This document shows, one piece after another, positions 35,401 to 48,239 of a DNA stretch of 64,000 nucleotides. Positions within the stretch are counted from its first letter, which is position 1, and every line of letters starts with the position of its first letter. Origin of the DNA: Cymbidium sinense. Taxonomy: Eukaryota; Streptophyta; Magnoliopsida; Asparagales; Orchidaceae. The notes below the pieces were generated by a model. The model saw only the letters and a list, made by a program, of their open reading frames with translations. It made no database searches and had not been told where the DNA came from. A program made the position numbers and the translations under genes. The DNA lies in the NCBI GenBank assembly GCA_021442155.1, contig CM038232.1:65329555-65393554 (forward strand), given 5' to 3'.

Positions 35401-38400
35401 TTCTTTTTAAATGAACTATACACTTACAAATCCTATGAAAATCCATGTTAAGAGAAGGAAAGAAAACTTCATACTTCACATCTTATGCTATAATCACATG
35501 CAAGCCTATAAATATTATAAGTAGCATCACCTCATCCATAATCATTGATTTATAGGTTTTGAAAATAATTTTTAGTTTAATAGTAATAATAGCCATTCAT
35601 ATTCTTAACTTTAGCTAGAACATGTAATTTTACATAAAAGGAATTATTTTCCTTATTTATTTTTGAAAGAAATGAATGCATGATTTCATATGGCAAACAA
35701 TATTTAACATGCTTGGAAAGAAATAAAGGGATGTAAGCATATGACTTCATTCACCTTAATTACTTCCTAAGGATGATCATATAAAATAGAATTATTTAAA
35801 ATGAATCAAAATTCTTTAAGGAGGTTTTTATTTTTGAATTTGATTTGACTTAGGAAATATGAGAAAGGTTTGCTAAGTCTAACCCATTCTCCCATGTGTG
35901 AATTGGTTTGATTTAATTTAGATAAATTAGGTTGATTTTAGGTTTTGATTAGATTAAGATATGAATTAAATGAATTAATTATCCCTTACCTATATTACCT
36001 TAAGTTAATTAACTAAATAATAATAAGCCAATATGATATGCAACCATATGAAAAGTTGATTTACAATGCTCCTAAGAAGTGAAAGGGGTCTAATGCAATT
36101 GGCTTATTATTAATAGTTAATTAAACTTAAGGTTTCTTACTTAATTACTCTTATGATTTTCTCACACATGTGAGCTAATCATAATTTCATTTTCTCTCAC
36201 CTTAAGTTATTGGACACCCAAAGAGCTACCCAAGACCAATTAAAGGTTGTTTAGATTGGGTTAATTGATTTTTTTTATATTTTTGATTTTATTAGGTCAT
36301 TAATGAATTGATTAAATGCTTTAATTATGCTTTGTTTTAAATGATAAAATTAACTTAAGAGAAAGGATCAAGGGCAAGGCGTCAATCCTAATCCCTAAAT
36401 CATTCAGTCATTCCACTAGGTTGTGATATCCTCATTTTGAAGATCTAATCACTTGATTAATCAACTAATCATTCCATTAACTCATTAATTAATTTAATTT
36501 TTAAAAGTGAGGGATACTTAGAAAATAAATTAGGAAAATGTCCCCCAATCATATTCCTTAGGTGACCTTACTGTTTAACAGGGATAATTATGTTCAAGAG
36601 AATAATTATGCTACTGTTCATCCCTTAATTATAATTAATTTGATTAAGAAAGTGATTAGGGCTTACTCAAATGATTTTCCTAATTAAGCAATCAATAAAA
36701 TCCCAGAAAAATAGGAGAGGCATAGGTCATCCCCCTAAACATCTACAAAAAATTTGGAATTAATTTAGTGCTTAATTAAAATGTAATTAAGCTAATTATA
36801 TTTTTAATAAAACCTTAATTAAGCCAAAGTCACTATTCAAAATTAGTTAATTATAATTTTTCTAGATTCTTCTCTAAAATATCTTCAATATGAGCTTGAG
36901 TTTGAATTTTTTGGATTTTTCTACAATTAGTTATGAACTTTAGAAGTTTTATCATTAAAATCAAATTAATTATGCTTAATTAACCCCCTAATCTCATCGG
37001 GCCATGTGGCGGTTGACACGGCGTGCTGATGCGATGTACTTTTCATGTGGCATGACGGGGTTGTTTATTTAAGTTGTCCCATCCGTCAGCTGAATCAACT
37101 AGTGGGGGATGCGCTTTCCCTACGGGCCATTCGATCTTAGATCGGATGATCAAGATTAATCCTGCAATTTAGGCTTAGGATTAGATGGGATCTAGCGTGA
37201 TCTAACCATCTGTTCCAATCATGCAGAACGGATGGCGTGTGATCCTTCTCCTTCGTGAGCGATGAGAGACAAACACCATTCATCTTTTTCAGTTCAATTT
37301 GAGCTCACCCGAGCTCGAATTGGGATCAAAATGATCCCACACCTTCGAAAGGAGGGGGATGCACATCCAATGGTCAAGATTCGAAAAGGTGATAATTTCT
37401 TTCAAAAAGGACCAACCCAATTTTCCTATGGCTACAGTTTTGAGCAATTACCTCATTGGAGGCTATCATCGGTGCTTCCAACAGAGGAGGTAGCTTCATC
37501 TAGCAAAGATGAAGCCCTGTTGAAAGAATTGGATCTTGATTTGGAGTGGATGACTCTATTAACCAAGCTCCCCTTTAGTGGTGATCAACTTTGATCGAAG
37601 TGATGCTTCTCGTGGCTTGGAGACTTGGGAAATGACTTAATTGAGCTCGTCGAAGTCCACTGATGGTGTGTGCAAGGTTTATTCGAGTTTGGTTGAGAAT
37701 TGGATGAGTTGTAGTTTGAGCTCACCTCCCCTATTTTGGCTTTGAGTAAAATCAAGAAGGAGAAATGGGGGAGCTCGGGAATGTCTTGGAAGAGCTTGGG
37801 GAGGCTTCGTCCCATTCTCCTTAGCTCAGTGGAAATGATTGATTGTCGTTTGAGTGAGAATGAGAGGGAGTATATTTCCCCCTCCTTGGATCAGACGGTA
37901 ATGGGCTGATTTGCTATTTTTGATCAATGGAAAGGATTGGAGGCACAATTTGAGCTACAAAACACCCCCATGTGGTTCATTTTAGGTAGTGGAGTGAAGG
38001 AGAGTTGATGCCAATGTGCTAGGTAAGTGCATTTGGTGATCCATGTGTTCAATTTCCATTAGAGAGGTCAATTTTGCCTTGGCTTGGGTCATGCCCGACC
38101 CAAGCTCATTGGGTCATATTCACCACCTCCCTTGCTGCCTATGTGAACCAATGGAAGGATGCCAAGTGGCCTTGAAAAAGAAATGATCAAATTCCAAGTG
38201 AATTTCGTCATAGGATACCCTTTGACCTAAGGGCAAAGTAGTCATTTGGCCATGATTTTGATTTGGACAGATTTGAAATGATTCAAAAATGAGTTGGTCC
38301 AAATTTCAAGTGATTTAGAGTTCATTTGATTTTAATTGGCACAATTTGACCCATTTAGGTCAAGTGTGGTCAAATTTGGTTAGGTTGACCAATTGGTCAA

Positions 38401-40030
38401 ATTAGGTCAAACCATGGGTTAGGTCAAGTTCAAATGGTCATTTGGAGCTTATGGGTGTCATTGGTTTGGTTCAATTTGGTTTATATTTGGTTTTGATTCA
38501 TTTAGTTTCATTTGAGTCAAATGGGTCAAGTTGGTCAATTTGACCCATTTGACCCAATTATGTTAGGTCATGGGTTCGTTTAGGCTTGGTTGATCATTTG
38601 AAATGTATTACAAGCTTTGGTTATAATTAATTTTGGTTTGGTTTTATTTCAAGTTAATTTGACCATTTAGGTCAAGTAGGGTTCATGGTTAATTGGGCTA
38701 GGATGGGTCTAATTGGTCAATTAAAGCTTTGGTCAAGTTCAACAAGTGATTTGAAATGAATTTGACCATTGGTTGCAACCAATTTGGCTTAGATCAAGAT
38801 TTGACTCATTTTGACTTTTTAGGTCAATTTGGGTCAACTTAGGTCAAGTGGCCAATTAGGCCTGGTTTGGCTCAATTGATGGCTTGATCATGTTCAATCA
38901 TTGATTATGGATTGGTCTAGATCAATGGTTTCAATCAATTTGGCATATGATGGATTTTGGCTAGTTTAGGTTTCATTTGGGTTAAATGTTGACTTGGTCA
39001 AAGGCTAGGTTTGACTTGGTCAAAGGCAAGGTTTGACTTGGTTTGACCCAATTTGAGTGATTGATCATCCTAGGATTGATTGATCTAATGTGAGGCTTAG
39101 ATGGGCTTAGTTCAATCCAATTTGGGTTGGATTAGAATTTGGCTCAAAAAGATCTTTTAGGTCACTTTGGGTCAAGTGAGCCTAAAATGGTCAATTAGCT
39201 TGATCAAAGCTTGATTCAAATTTGGTTGAACTCACATATGGACTTATGATGGAAATATAAATTCAATTGCAAGTGTTTTGGAGTTAAATGGGTTTTGGTT
39301 CATTTAACAATTTCAAGTCAAAAGGGTGAACATGGGTTTCACTTGGGTTAGAATGATATTTGTTTGGTGATTGTAGTTTATATTTATATTTTGTTATGTG
39401 ATTGAGGGAGTGATGGTTTGAAGGTAAAATCCAAGGATTTGGATTGATTTGGGAATGATTTGGCTAAGTTCAAGGATTTGACTTGAAAGGCTATAAATTG
39501 GATTTTGGTTTAATCTTGGGTTTAGTCTTGGTTATTTGAATTTATACTTAATTCATATTTATGAATATAAATGAAGATATAAATGGGTTATGAGAAAATT
39601 ATTTGATTTTTGAAGTGATTTGGATTTGGTTTGGGCTAAGTCCATAAGATGGAATCAAAGGGCTTAAGAAAGATTTTGGGATTTTGAATTCGCTCATGGG
39701 TTTCAATCATTTGATTTGGAATTGATTCATGATTTGGAATTAATTTATGATTTGAGAATTTCAATTGAGTTGGAATTAATTTGAGATTTTATTTGGGTTG
39801 GTTTGAAAGAGGGAAGCAAGGATTGGGTTCGAGTTATTGGGTAAGCAAGGCTTTCTAAACCCTTAAAGCATAACTCATTCCTATGGCTACCTCTTCTAAG
39901 TCTCTAGGGTTAGGTTAAGTGTTCACCTAATCACTATAAGTGTCTCAAGACTAAGATACTCTTAGTGTCTATGAGATCCCTAGATCTATGATGGAGAAGT
40001 TGAGAACTCACCCTAAAAATAAAGTCAACA
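32405..40030 (-). mobile_element. Full-length LTR of element 3, about 7.6 kb
   Basis: Minus-strand LTR beginning TGTTGACTTT at 40030 and ending ACCACA at about 32405, next to the PBS. Its interior matches fragments A (10168-16242), C (40031-44515) and the element 5 LTR (47772-57267) in one consistent order. That order supports a single continuous LTR and not several joined repeats. From the 5' end on the minus strand: AT-hairpin units, a TTGACC-rich segment (39360-38290), a GC-richer patch (37900-37000), TTAATTAA-rich sequence (37000-35900), then the TAACCAAG/CAACCCGA blocks and the AACCTCAGATC.T.AATCTAGGG segment near 33055. No coding content is credible. Confidence 0.8.
38290..39360. promoter_or_regulatory. 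Dense TTGACC/GGTCAA (W-box-like) cluster, element 3 LTR
   Basis: At least fifteen TTGACC or GGTCAA words occur within about 520 bp (38341-38860), for example GGGTCAAGTTGGTCAATTTG and TTGACCCATTTGACCC, continuing more sparsely to 39360. It lies 0.7-1.7 kb from the LTR start, so probably in U3. The WRKY link rests on the motif alone. Confidence 0.45.
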
Positions 40031-43000
40031 TACACATATTCAACCATTCCTTTCCATCACATGTAGCATGCACATGATTAAATCCTAAGCATACCTACAC
40101 ATATAATATGTTTCTTTTAACACACATTAAATGAAAGATGCATATGTGTATTCTATAGAAAAATGATATTTTCACTCATTAGCTAGATACGCATTCAAGT
40201 GTATAAAATTTTTAAGCAAGTACTTTTCCATTGTTAACCAGGGGAGTGGGGTAAAGACTTCCTTAGGGATACATGCTTATAAGTATCTATAACTATTATC
40301 ACTCCAAATGTTATAGTTGACTTATAAATTTTTTAAAATAATTTTGATTTAATAGTGATAATATCCACACATATTATAAATTTAATTCAACACATGCAAG
40401 CTTGACATAAAGGAAACCATTTGATTTAATTAATTTTGCAAAAGTTGAATGCATGAATCAAATGACATACAACATTTAATATAATTGGAGAGGAATAAAT
40501 AAACATAAACATGTGATTTCATTCAACCAAAATAATTTCTAAGAATAATCATATCAACACAATTATTTAAAGCAAACCAAAACTTTTTAATATAATTTTT
40601 ACGTTAATGTTTAACTTGAATTAAGGAAAGAGAGAAAGAAGTTTGCTAATCCTAATCTCATGTTTTTAAGTTAATTTGATTTAATGAGAAGGTAATTAGG
40701 TCAATTATATAAATTAATTAAGTTGAGGTATGAATTAATTCAATTAATTAACCCCTACCTATGTTACCTTAAAGTAATTAACTAAATAATTATGAGCTAA
40801 TGTAATATGAAAATGAATCGAAAAGTAAATTAGTGATGGTCATATGAAATGAAAGGTGCCTAATACAATTGGCTCATAATTAATGGTTAATTAAGCTTTA
40901 AGAAACTTACTTATCTACTTTCATGATTTTCCCACATATATGGACAAATCACAATTCTATTAAATCTCTTTAGGTTATTGAACACCTAAAGATCTACCAA
41001 TGAATTAATTAGGTTCAAATATATTTTAAAATTAAATTAAATTAATTAAGAAATTTATTAATCTATTAATCCTTAATTAATTTATCTTGAAGAAGTGATG
41101 GAATCTTATGGAAAAGATTAAGAGAGAAGCCCAATCCAATTCCTCGAGCCTCCTCTCTGTTAAATAATAATAGATGACCCACTTATTTAAGCAAGTTACT
41201 GTTCATATGGTTTGTATCACTTAATTAAATTAAGAGAGTAATTAGGGCTTAATCAATTAATTTTCCCAATTACTCAATCAATAAATCTCAAGAAAATTAG
41301 GGGAGGCAGAGGTCATCCCCCTATACAATCTCACAAAAATTGGAAGTTAATTTGTTAATTAATTAAGGAGTAATTAAGGTAATTAACTTTTTAATTAAAC
41401 TTTAATTAAGCCTAAATCATTATTTAAAATCAATTAAGGATAACTTTAATGGATTCCTTTCTGAAATATCTTTAAAATGAGTATTTGTTTGTATTTTTTT
41501 GATTTTTCTACAACTAGTTATGAATTATGGAAGTTTAAGCCTTAAAAACTATTAAATTAACTTTAATTAAGCCTGATCCCGTTGGAGACATGTGGCACGG
41601 CAGCATTGACTATTTAAGTTGTCACATCCACGGCTGAGTTAGCTGGCGGCGGGACACAGTGTTGATCTGTGCCATTTGATCTCAAATCGGATGGCGTAGA
41701 TCAAACCCACGATTAATAATGGCTCAAATCAGCAAATCTAGTGTGATCTGATCAGATCCGTACGTTCAAATCACGCAGAACGGACGGCCCATAATCCCTC
41801 TTTCTATGAGTGTTGAATGACAGAGCCCGTCTGCCATGGATCGCTCAATCTGAGCTCACTTGAGCTCGGATTCATTCCAAAATAACCCCACACCTTTGCG
41901 CGAGGGATCCATGAAGATCCAATGGATAGGATCGGCTCACATGAAACTTTTCTTTGTAAAGCTCCAACACATTTGCTTGCTAGAGCTCAATTTGAAGCAA
42001 TTACCTCATCAGAGCTAAGATCGGCTGTTTGCACTCTTAAGGAAGCTTCGTCTAGTAGAGACGAGGCCCTGTTGAGCAGCAATTGGATTGGTTCTACCTG
42101 AATTTCTCGGAAGGCCAAGGATCAAGTTTTGGACGTTCGTCTTTGGTCGAAGTCCATCTTTCAGTGGCTTTGGAGCTTGGGAAATGACTTGGGTGGCTTC
42201 GATGATGTGCGTGGAAGGTGTGTGTAAGAGCAATTGAGTTTTGGTTGAGAAATGAGAAAGTTGGAATCAAGGATGAGCTCCCCTATTTTGGTTCCACACG
42301 GGAAGAGGAAATTTGAAGTGCGAAAGGCTTTGAATCACTCTCGGGAGTGCTAGGGAGTTTGAAAATTATCTTTGGGAGCTCTCACATAGTGAATCGTGTG
42401 ATTTCCCATGATAATTGAGGGGGTATACTCATCAAATGGCTGAGGTGGATGGACGGGATTGCCTCTCATTTTTTGGCCGGCCAACTGCCTTCAAAGCACC
42501 GGAGGGGTCACAATTGACTCTATGTGGCTCATTTTAAATGGAGGAATACTTGGGAGGTGGCTCAAGGTTTTATTTGGGCTGATGGCTTCTCCCTTTGTCC
42601 ATGAGTTCTCAGTTTGGGAGGGAGGTGAGTTAGCTCACATCCCTTTAGTCCATGGCAAGCATAGCCCACTTAGGGTGGGTTGGGTGGCTTAGGTGATACC
42701 TCATTTGGGTGCTTGATGGCTGCCAAGGCTGATCGGAGAGTGGGCTTTGCCAATTTTGGCAAAATCCCACATGGGGAGGCATATCCAAGGAGGATTTGCC
42801 TTGGATTTGGCTCCAATTGGGTTTGGGCTGATTTTGGGCTAGCCTAGGGAGAGTTTTGGTCGGGTTAGGTCAGGTTGCAAAGTCCCATAGGTTGGTTTTA
42901 TGGGTATTGGCTTAATTTGGTCAAATGGGTCAATCTGGGTCATATTGGCTTAAGTTGAGCAATTGGTCAAATTAGATCAAACCAAGGCTTAGGTTAGGTT

Positions 43001-44515
43001 TAACTGATATTTAAAGAGTTTTAGTTCAAGTGGTTTCAATCAATTTGGCTTAGGTTTGACTTTGGCTCATTTGGATTCATATAAGTCAAATGGGTTAAGT
43101 TGACCAATTTGACCAAATTGGCCAAGTTGGCTTGGGTTGGGTGTTGGTTCAAGTTCAATTGGTTAATTAAAAATGATTGTAGGCTTTGGTTTGAATTAAT
43201 TTGTATTTAATTTGGAATTTGGCCAATTTGATCCTTTAGGTCAATTTGGGCTAAGTTGGGTTAGGTTGACCTATTGGTCAAATTGGGATTAATTATAGCT
43301 TTGGCCCAATTCAATAATCAATTTAGAATGAACTTGAGCCATTAGTTACAATCAATTTGTGTTAGATCATGATTTGATCTATTTTGGCCTTTCACGCAAA
43401 TTTGGGTCAACTTGGGTAAGATGGTCAATTAGACTTGGTTTGGCTCAATTGAGGGTCAAGTCATGTTCAATCATTGATTATGAGTTGGTGTGAATTAATG
43501 GTTTCAATTGATTTTGTGTATGGTGAGTTTTGGTTAATTTGGGTTTCATATGGGCTAAGGGTTGACTTGGTTTGACCCAACTCAAGGCAATTGATCATCA
43601 TAGGGTGATCAATGATCATGGTATGAGGTTTGGATAGGCTTGGTTCAATTCAATTTGGGTTGGATTAAAACTTGGATCATATGGGTTCTTTAGACCACTT
43701 TGGGTCAAGTGGACCTAAAATGGGCCAATAGGGTTGATTTTGGTTTGATTAAGGTTTAGTTGAATTTATATATAAGCTTAGGATTGAAATATAAATCCAA
43801 CTGCAATCAATTTGGGCTATGAAAGGTTTTGGTTCATTTGGAATTTTCAAGTCAAAAAAGCTAAGTTGGGCTTGACTTGGGTTGATTTCAATATGGCTTA
43901 ATGATTATAGGTTTCATTAATATTCAAATAGATGATTGAAGGAATGATTGATTCAAGAGAAAATCCATTAATTTTGGCTTGATTTAGATAGGTTTTGGCC
44001 AAGTTCAGGAAATTGGCTTAAAGGGCTTGAATTGGGTTTTGGTTTGATTTTGGATTTGATTTTGGCAATTTGAAATTATATTTCATTTATATTTATAAAT
44101 ATAATTGATGGAATAATTGATTTATAAAGAAATCAATTGATTTTTATTTGGTTTAAAGGGGATTTTGGCTAAGCTTATGAGAGTAGATCATATGGCTTAG
44201 GAAAGATTTTGTGTTTCAATCATTTGATTTAGAATTTGGATTTGGATTTGGTATTTGAATTGAATTTGAATTGAATTAGAGGTTTGATTTGAAAAGGAAA
44301 GCATGGATTGAGTTTAGGCTATAGGGTATATAAGTCTCCCTAAGTCCTTAAGGCATAACCCACTCCTATGACTAAACCTTCTAAGTCTCTAAGCTGTGGT
44401 TAAGTGTTCACCTAATCACTAGAAGTATCTTAAGACTAAAGAGCTCATAGTGCCTATAAGACTCTTAGATATATGATGAGGAGATTGAGAACTCACTCCA
44501 AAAGTGAGGTCAACA
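40031..44515 (-). mobile_element. LTR fragment C, outer 4.5 kb
   Basis: Ends at the exact terminus GAGGTCAACA (44515). It starts mid-LTR at 40031, where the terminus of element 3 abuts it (position matching about 34920 in the full-length LTR). Collinear landmarks are the TTAATTAA region (40700-41450), a GC-richer patch with CATGTGGCACGG (41585-42800), the TTGACC-rich segment (42850-43760) and the conserved GACTAAACCTTCTAAGTCTCTAAG end. It has lost about 1 kb near 40250 relative to the full LTR. Element 3 appears to have inserted into it. Confidence 0.75.
42850..43760. promoter_or_regulatory. TTGACC/GGTCAA cluster, LTR C
   Basis: The same word-rich segment as in the other LTR copies (for example GTTGACCAATTTGACCAAATT near 43100), showing that the cluster is a constant part of this LTR family. 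Confidence 0.4.
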
Positions 44516-47228
44516 TATGTATTCAAAAAACTAAATGGGTTGGGGAGAAGGCTAAGGAGATTGATAGTTTAGGTTTTAAATTTTAATATTCAAGTAGAAG
44601 TCGAATTAGAAATTTTGTAGATGTGATTATAGATACAAGTTTGAAGTATAATGTTATAAATATTAATAGATTTGGAGATAGAATTATAACTTTAAAGATT
44701 ATTGTTGATACTAAGATTATCAATATTATAAGTGTTTATGCTCATCAAGTAGGTTTGGATGTAGGCTCAAAAGAAAAATTTTAGAATGAATTGGAGGGAT
44801 TAATACAAAAGATACCTTTTGAAGAAAGAGTATTTATTTGAGGAAATTTAAATGGACATGTTGGTAGAGTAATGGAAGATTTTAAAAGTATTCATGATGG
44901 CTATGAATTTGGAGTGACTAAGGAAGAAGGTAAGACTATATAAAATTTTTCTTCAGCTTATGATTATGTAGTTGCTAATGCTTTATTCAATAAAAGAGAT
45001 GAATACATTATTACTTATAAAAATGGATCTAAAAAATACAGATTAATTATTTTTTGATAAACAAATAGATCGTTTAGATTGTAATTGTAAGGCCATTCTG
45101 AGTGAAAGTTTAAGTACTTAACATCGACTGTTAGTTTTAGATTCTAAGATAAAAGATTGGAAGATGAAAAATAAATCAAATTATTTTCCTAGGATTAGAT
45201 GGGGGCACTTAAAGAACATTAATAAAAAATATTTTTAAGAGTAAGCTACAAGATCTTAAAATTTAGGATGTTCATAAGGAAGCTAATGGTGTGTAGAAAA
45301 AAAAAAGTAACAAGTGAATTTAACCAACTTGCAAAAAATGTGCTTGGAGAATAAAAAAGAAAAGATTCTTTTAATAAAAATAATTGGTGGTGGAGTCAAA
45401 AAGTGCAAGAAAAGATAAGAAATAAGAAGCATTGTTATAAAACTTAGTTTAGATGTAAAAACTCAGAGAATTGGAAAAGATATAAAATGGCCCATAGAGA
45501 CTCTAAGAAAGCAATATATGATGCCAAAAATTTATGATTTATACAATAGATTGGATACCAAAGAAACTGAAAGAAGTATGTATAAGTTACCCAACCTTAG
45601 AAAATGATTTTGAAAATAAATGGATGAAGTATTTTGATAAACTTTTCAATGAAGGATCTAAAATACAATTGATTTTAGCAACCTTAATATCCTAAACAAG
45701 AATAGAGAATTTTGTTTTTATCATCGTATTAGTAAATTTGAAGTTAGAGAAGCTTTAAAGAAAATGAAATGTGATAAAATAGTAGGACCTGATGATATTC
45801 CAATAGAAATGTTGAAATGTTTAGGAGATCAAGGAAATTCTTAGCTTACAAATCTTTTTAATGTTATTTTAAAGACTAAAAAGATATCAGATGAGTGGAG
45901 AAAGAGTCTGTTGGTTCCTATATTTAAAAATAATGGTGATGCACAAGAGTGTGCAAATTATAGAAGAATTAAGTTAATGTGTCATACATTAAAATTATGG
46001 GAGAGAGTAATTGAGCATAGGTTAAGATGTGATACAAAAGTTTCTCACAATCAATTTGGTTTCATGCCAGGTAGATCTACTATAAATGTTATACATTTGT
46101 TAAGAGGTTTGATGGATAAGTATAGAGAAAGTAAGGAAGATCTACATATGATATTTATTAATTTAGAGAAAGCATATGATAAAGTTTCAAGAGATGTTCT
46201 TTAGAGAGTTCTGGAAAATAAAGTTAATATTAGTTATATTCAGGTCATTAAGGATGTGTATACTAGAGTTATTACTTTTGTCCAAACATAAGGAGGATTG
46301 GAAAAATATTTTCCTATTTCAGTTTGATTACATCAAGGATCAGCTTTAAGCCCTTAACATTCTGCTTTAGTTATCCATGTTCTTACTAGGCATTTATAAG
46401 AAGATTTACCATGGTGTGTGCTTTTTGCTGATGACATTCTTCTTATTGATAAGACTAGAGAGGGAGTCCAAGAGAAACTTGAATTAAGGAGGTCAACCTT
46501 AGAGTCTAAAGGTTTTCATTTAAGTAGATCTAAAACTGAATATGTGGAGTGTAATTTTCATTGTAGAAGTTCTAGTGGTAGTGTTGTGATATGGAGTGAA
46601 CAAGTGATTAAAAAGAGTGAGTGATTTAGATATCTAGGCTCCATTGTTCAAAATGATTGTTAAATAAATGAAGATGTTATTATTAGAATTCAAGTTGGAT
46701 GATTGAAGTGAAGTAATACATTTGGCCTGTTGTATGATAGAAAAGTACTGCTTAAACTTAAGAGAAAATTTTATAAGATTGTGGTAAGACCTATAATGAT
46801 TTATGGTTCAGAATGTTGGCCAATAAAAGAGAAGCATAAGACTAAGTTAAGTGTTGCGAAAATAAGGATGCTCAGATGGATGAGTAGCTTTACTCTTAAA
46901 GATAAAATGTGAAATGAGTATGTTCGAGAAAAAGTTGGAGTAGCTCTAGTGGCAGATAAGATAAAAGAGAGTCGCCTTAGATTGTTGGGCCACATAAAGT
47001 GTCAGTAGTTCGATGACCCAGTTAGGAGATTAGATGAATTATATTTTCCTTATGTTAAGAAAGGTAGAGGTATACTTAAAAATAATTGGTTAAGATGTAT
47101 ATAAAATGACCTTAATATACTTTAACTAAATGAGAATTTGACACATAATAAGACATAGTGGAGAAAATTGATTCATGTAGCTGACCCCACATAGCGGGAT
47201 AAAGGTTTGTTGTTGTTGTTGTTGTTGT
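44516..47228 (+). mobile_element. RTE-type LINE copy 1, 5' part displaced by LTR C
   Basis: A non-LTR retrotransposon. Homology to copy 2 begins at the base after the LTR C terminus (TATGTATTCAAAAAACTAAATGGG), inside the endonuclease. The 3' end has CTGACCCCACATAGCGGGAT then a (TTG)n tail at about 47209-47228, typical of plant RTE elements. The endonuclease part (44530-45060) is readable but full of stops (SVYAHQVGLDVGSKEKF, GNLNGHVGRV). The start coincides with an LTR end and is not an ordinary truncation point, so the LTR element probably inserted into an existing RTE copy. Confidence 0.9.
45560..46920 (+). pseudogene. RTE reverse transcriptase remnant, copy 1
   Basis: RT fragments in order. 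45911-46204 has LVPIF-like start, [33 protein letters not shown] and [13 protein letters not shown]; the Asp of the usual FIDLEKA palm motif is Asn. A frame-broken segment follows. 46418-46624 has [11 protein letters not shown] with the FADD catalytic box and [15 protein letters not shown]. 46730-46912 is the thumb and C-terminal part (VVRPIMIYGSECWPIK). A further Cys/His-poor tail region runs to about 47170. Stops between the open segments make it non-functional. Confidence 0.9.
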
Positions 47229-47399
47229 ATAGTTTATAATTAATAATATTTATATAAAAAAGAAATAAAATTATATTATAAATCAAAATTAAAAAAACTT
47301 AAATTTTAAAAATTGGTTCTTTATCCCTAGCAAAATTTTCTTATCTAATGTAAAAGAATTAAATATAATTTACCATATTTTAAGGTACATGTTTTATAT
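47229..47399. other. AT-rich flank after RTE copy 1
   Basis: 171 bp of AT-rich sequence between the RTE tail and MITE copy 2. No feature is visible. It is the candidate original target DNA for both insertions. Confidence 0.5.
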
Positions 47400-47657
47400 A
47401 GGGGTGTGCATTAATTGTTTTTAACCAAAAAAACCAAACCGAACCAAAGTTTTTGATTAATTTGGTTCGGTTTTGAACTTAGTAATTTGGATTTTAGTTT
47501 TAATTAAGGAAACCTTTGGTTTTTTTGTTTTTGGATCGGTTTGTTAAATAAAATTTTGGATGGAACCAAATAAACTAAATTTATTCATTACTTTGTAAAT
47601 TTTTCAACCATCATAAAAATTTAAATATTTTTAATACATGAAAGTAATTAATTTCTT

Positions 47658-47723
<66 letters not shown>

Positions 47724-47771
47724 CTTATTACTTGTTCATTATATATAAAAAATACATAATGAATATAAATT
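47400..47771. mobile_element. MITE copy 2, left part, split by element 5
   Basis: Starts AGGGGTGTGCAT and follows copy 1 (16328-16989) through CCAAACCGAACCAAAGTTTTTGA, GGTTTGTTAAATAAAATTTTGGATGGAACCAAATAAA and, after a (TA)n expansion, TTGTTCATTATA. It stops at 47771, where the element 5 LTR terminus begins. The right half, with ATGCACACCCCT, should lie beyond the far end of element 5, outside the window. Confidence 0.8.
47661..47721. repeat. (TA)n microsatellite in MITE copy 2
   Basis: About 30 TA units with no interruption, absent from the same place in copy 1. Confidence 0.95.
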
Positions 47772-48239
47772 TGTTGACCTCACTTTTGGAGTGAGCTTTC
47801 AACTTTCTCATCATAGATCTAGGACTCTTGTAGACACTAAGAGCTCTTTATAGTCTTAAGACACTTCTAGGGATTAGGTGAACACTTAACCTAATCCTAG
47901 AGACTTATAAGGATTAGCCATAGGAAGATGTTATGCCTCAGAGATTTAAGAAGACTTGCCTACCATATAGCCTTAAACTTAATCTTTGCTTCATTCTTCC
48001 AAACCAAAACTCAAATTCAAATCCAACTCTAAATGGTTTAAACCCATGATTAAATTCAAACTTCAAGACCTTTCTTATGCCATATGGACCCACCTCCATA
48101 AGCTTAACCAAATCTCTATCCAAATCAATCCAAACTCAATTGATTTCTTTATAAATCAATCATTCCTTCATTTATAATCATAAATATAAATAAAATCTAA
48201 ATTCAAACCAATCAAATCAAATCAAACTAAACCAAACTA

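Noticed and set aside
37262..37594. 110-codon plus-strand frame in the element 3 LTR
   Set aside because: The collinear positions in LTRs A, C and D do not keep the frame, and no motif is present.
47661..47721. (TA)n run considered as a replication or matrix attachment element
   Set aside because: A plain microsatellite expansion inside a MITE is enough; nothing else supports a function.
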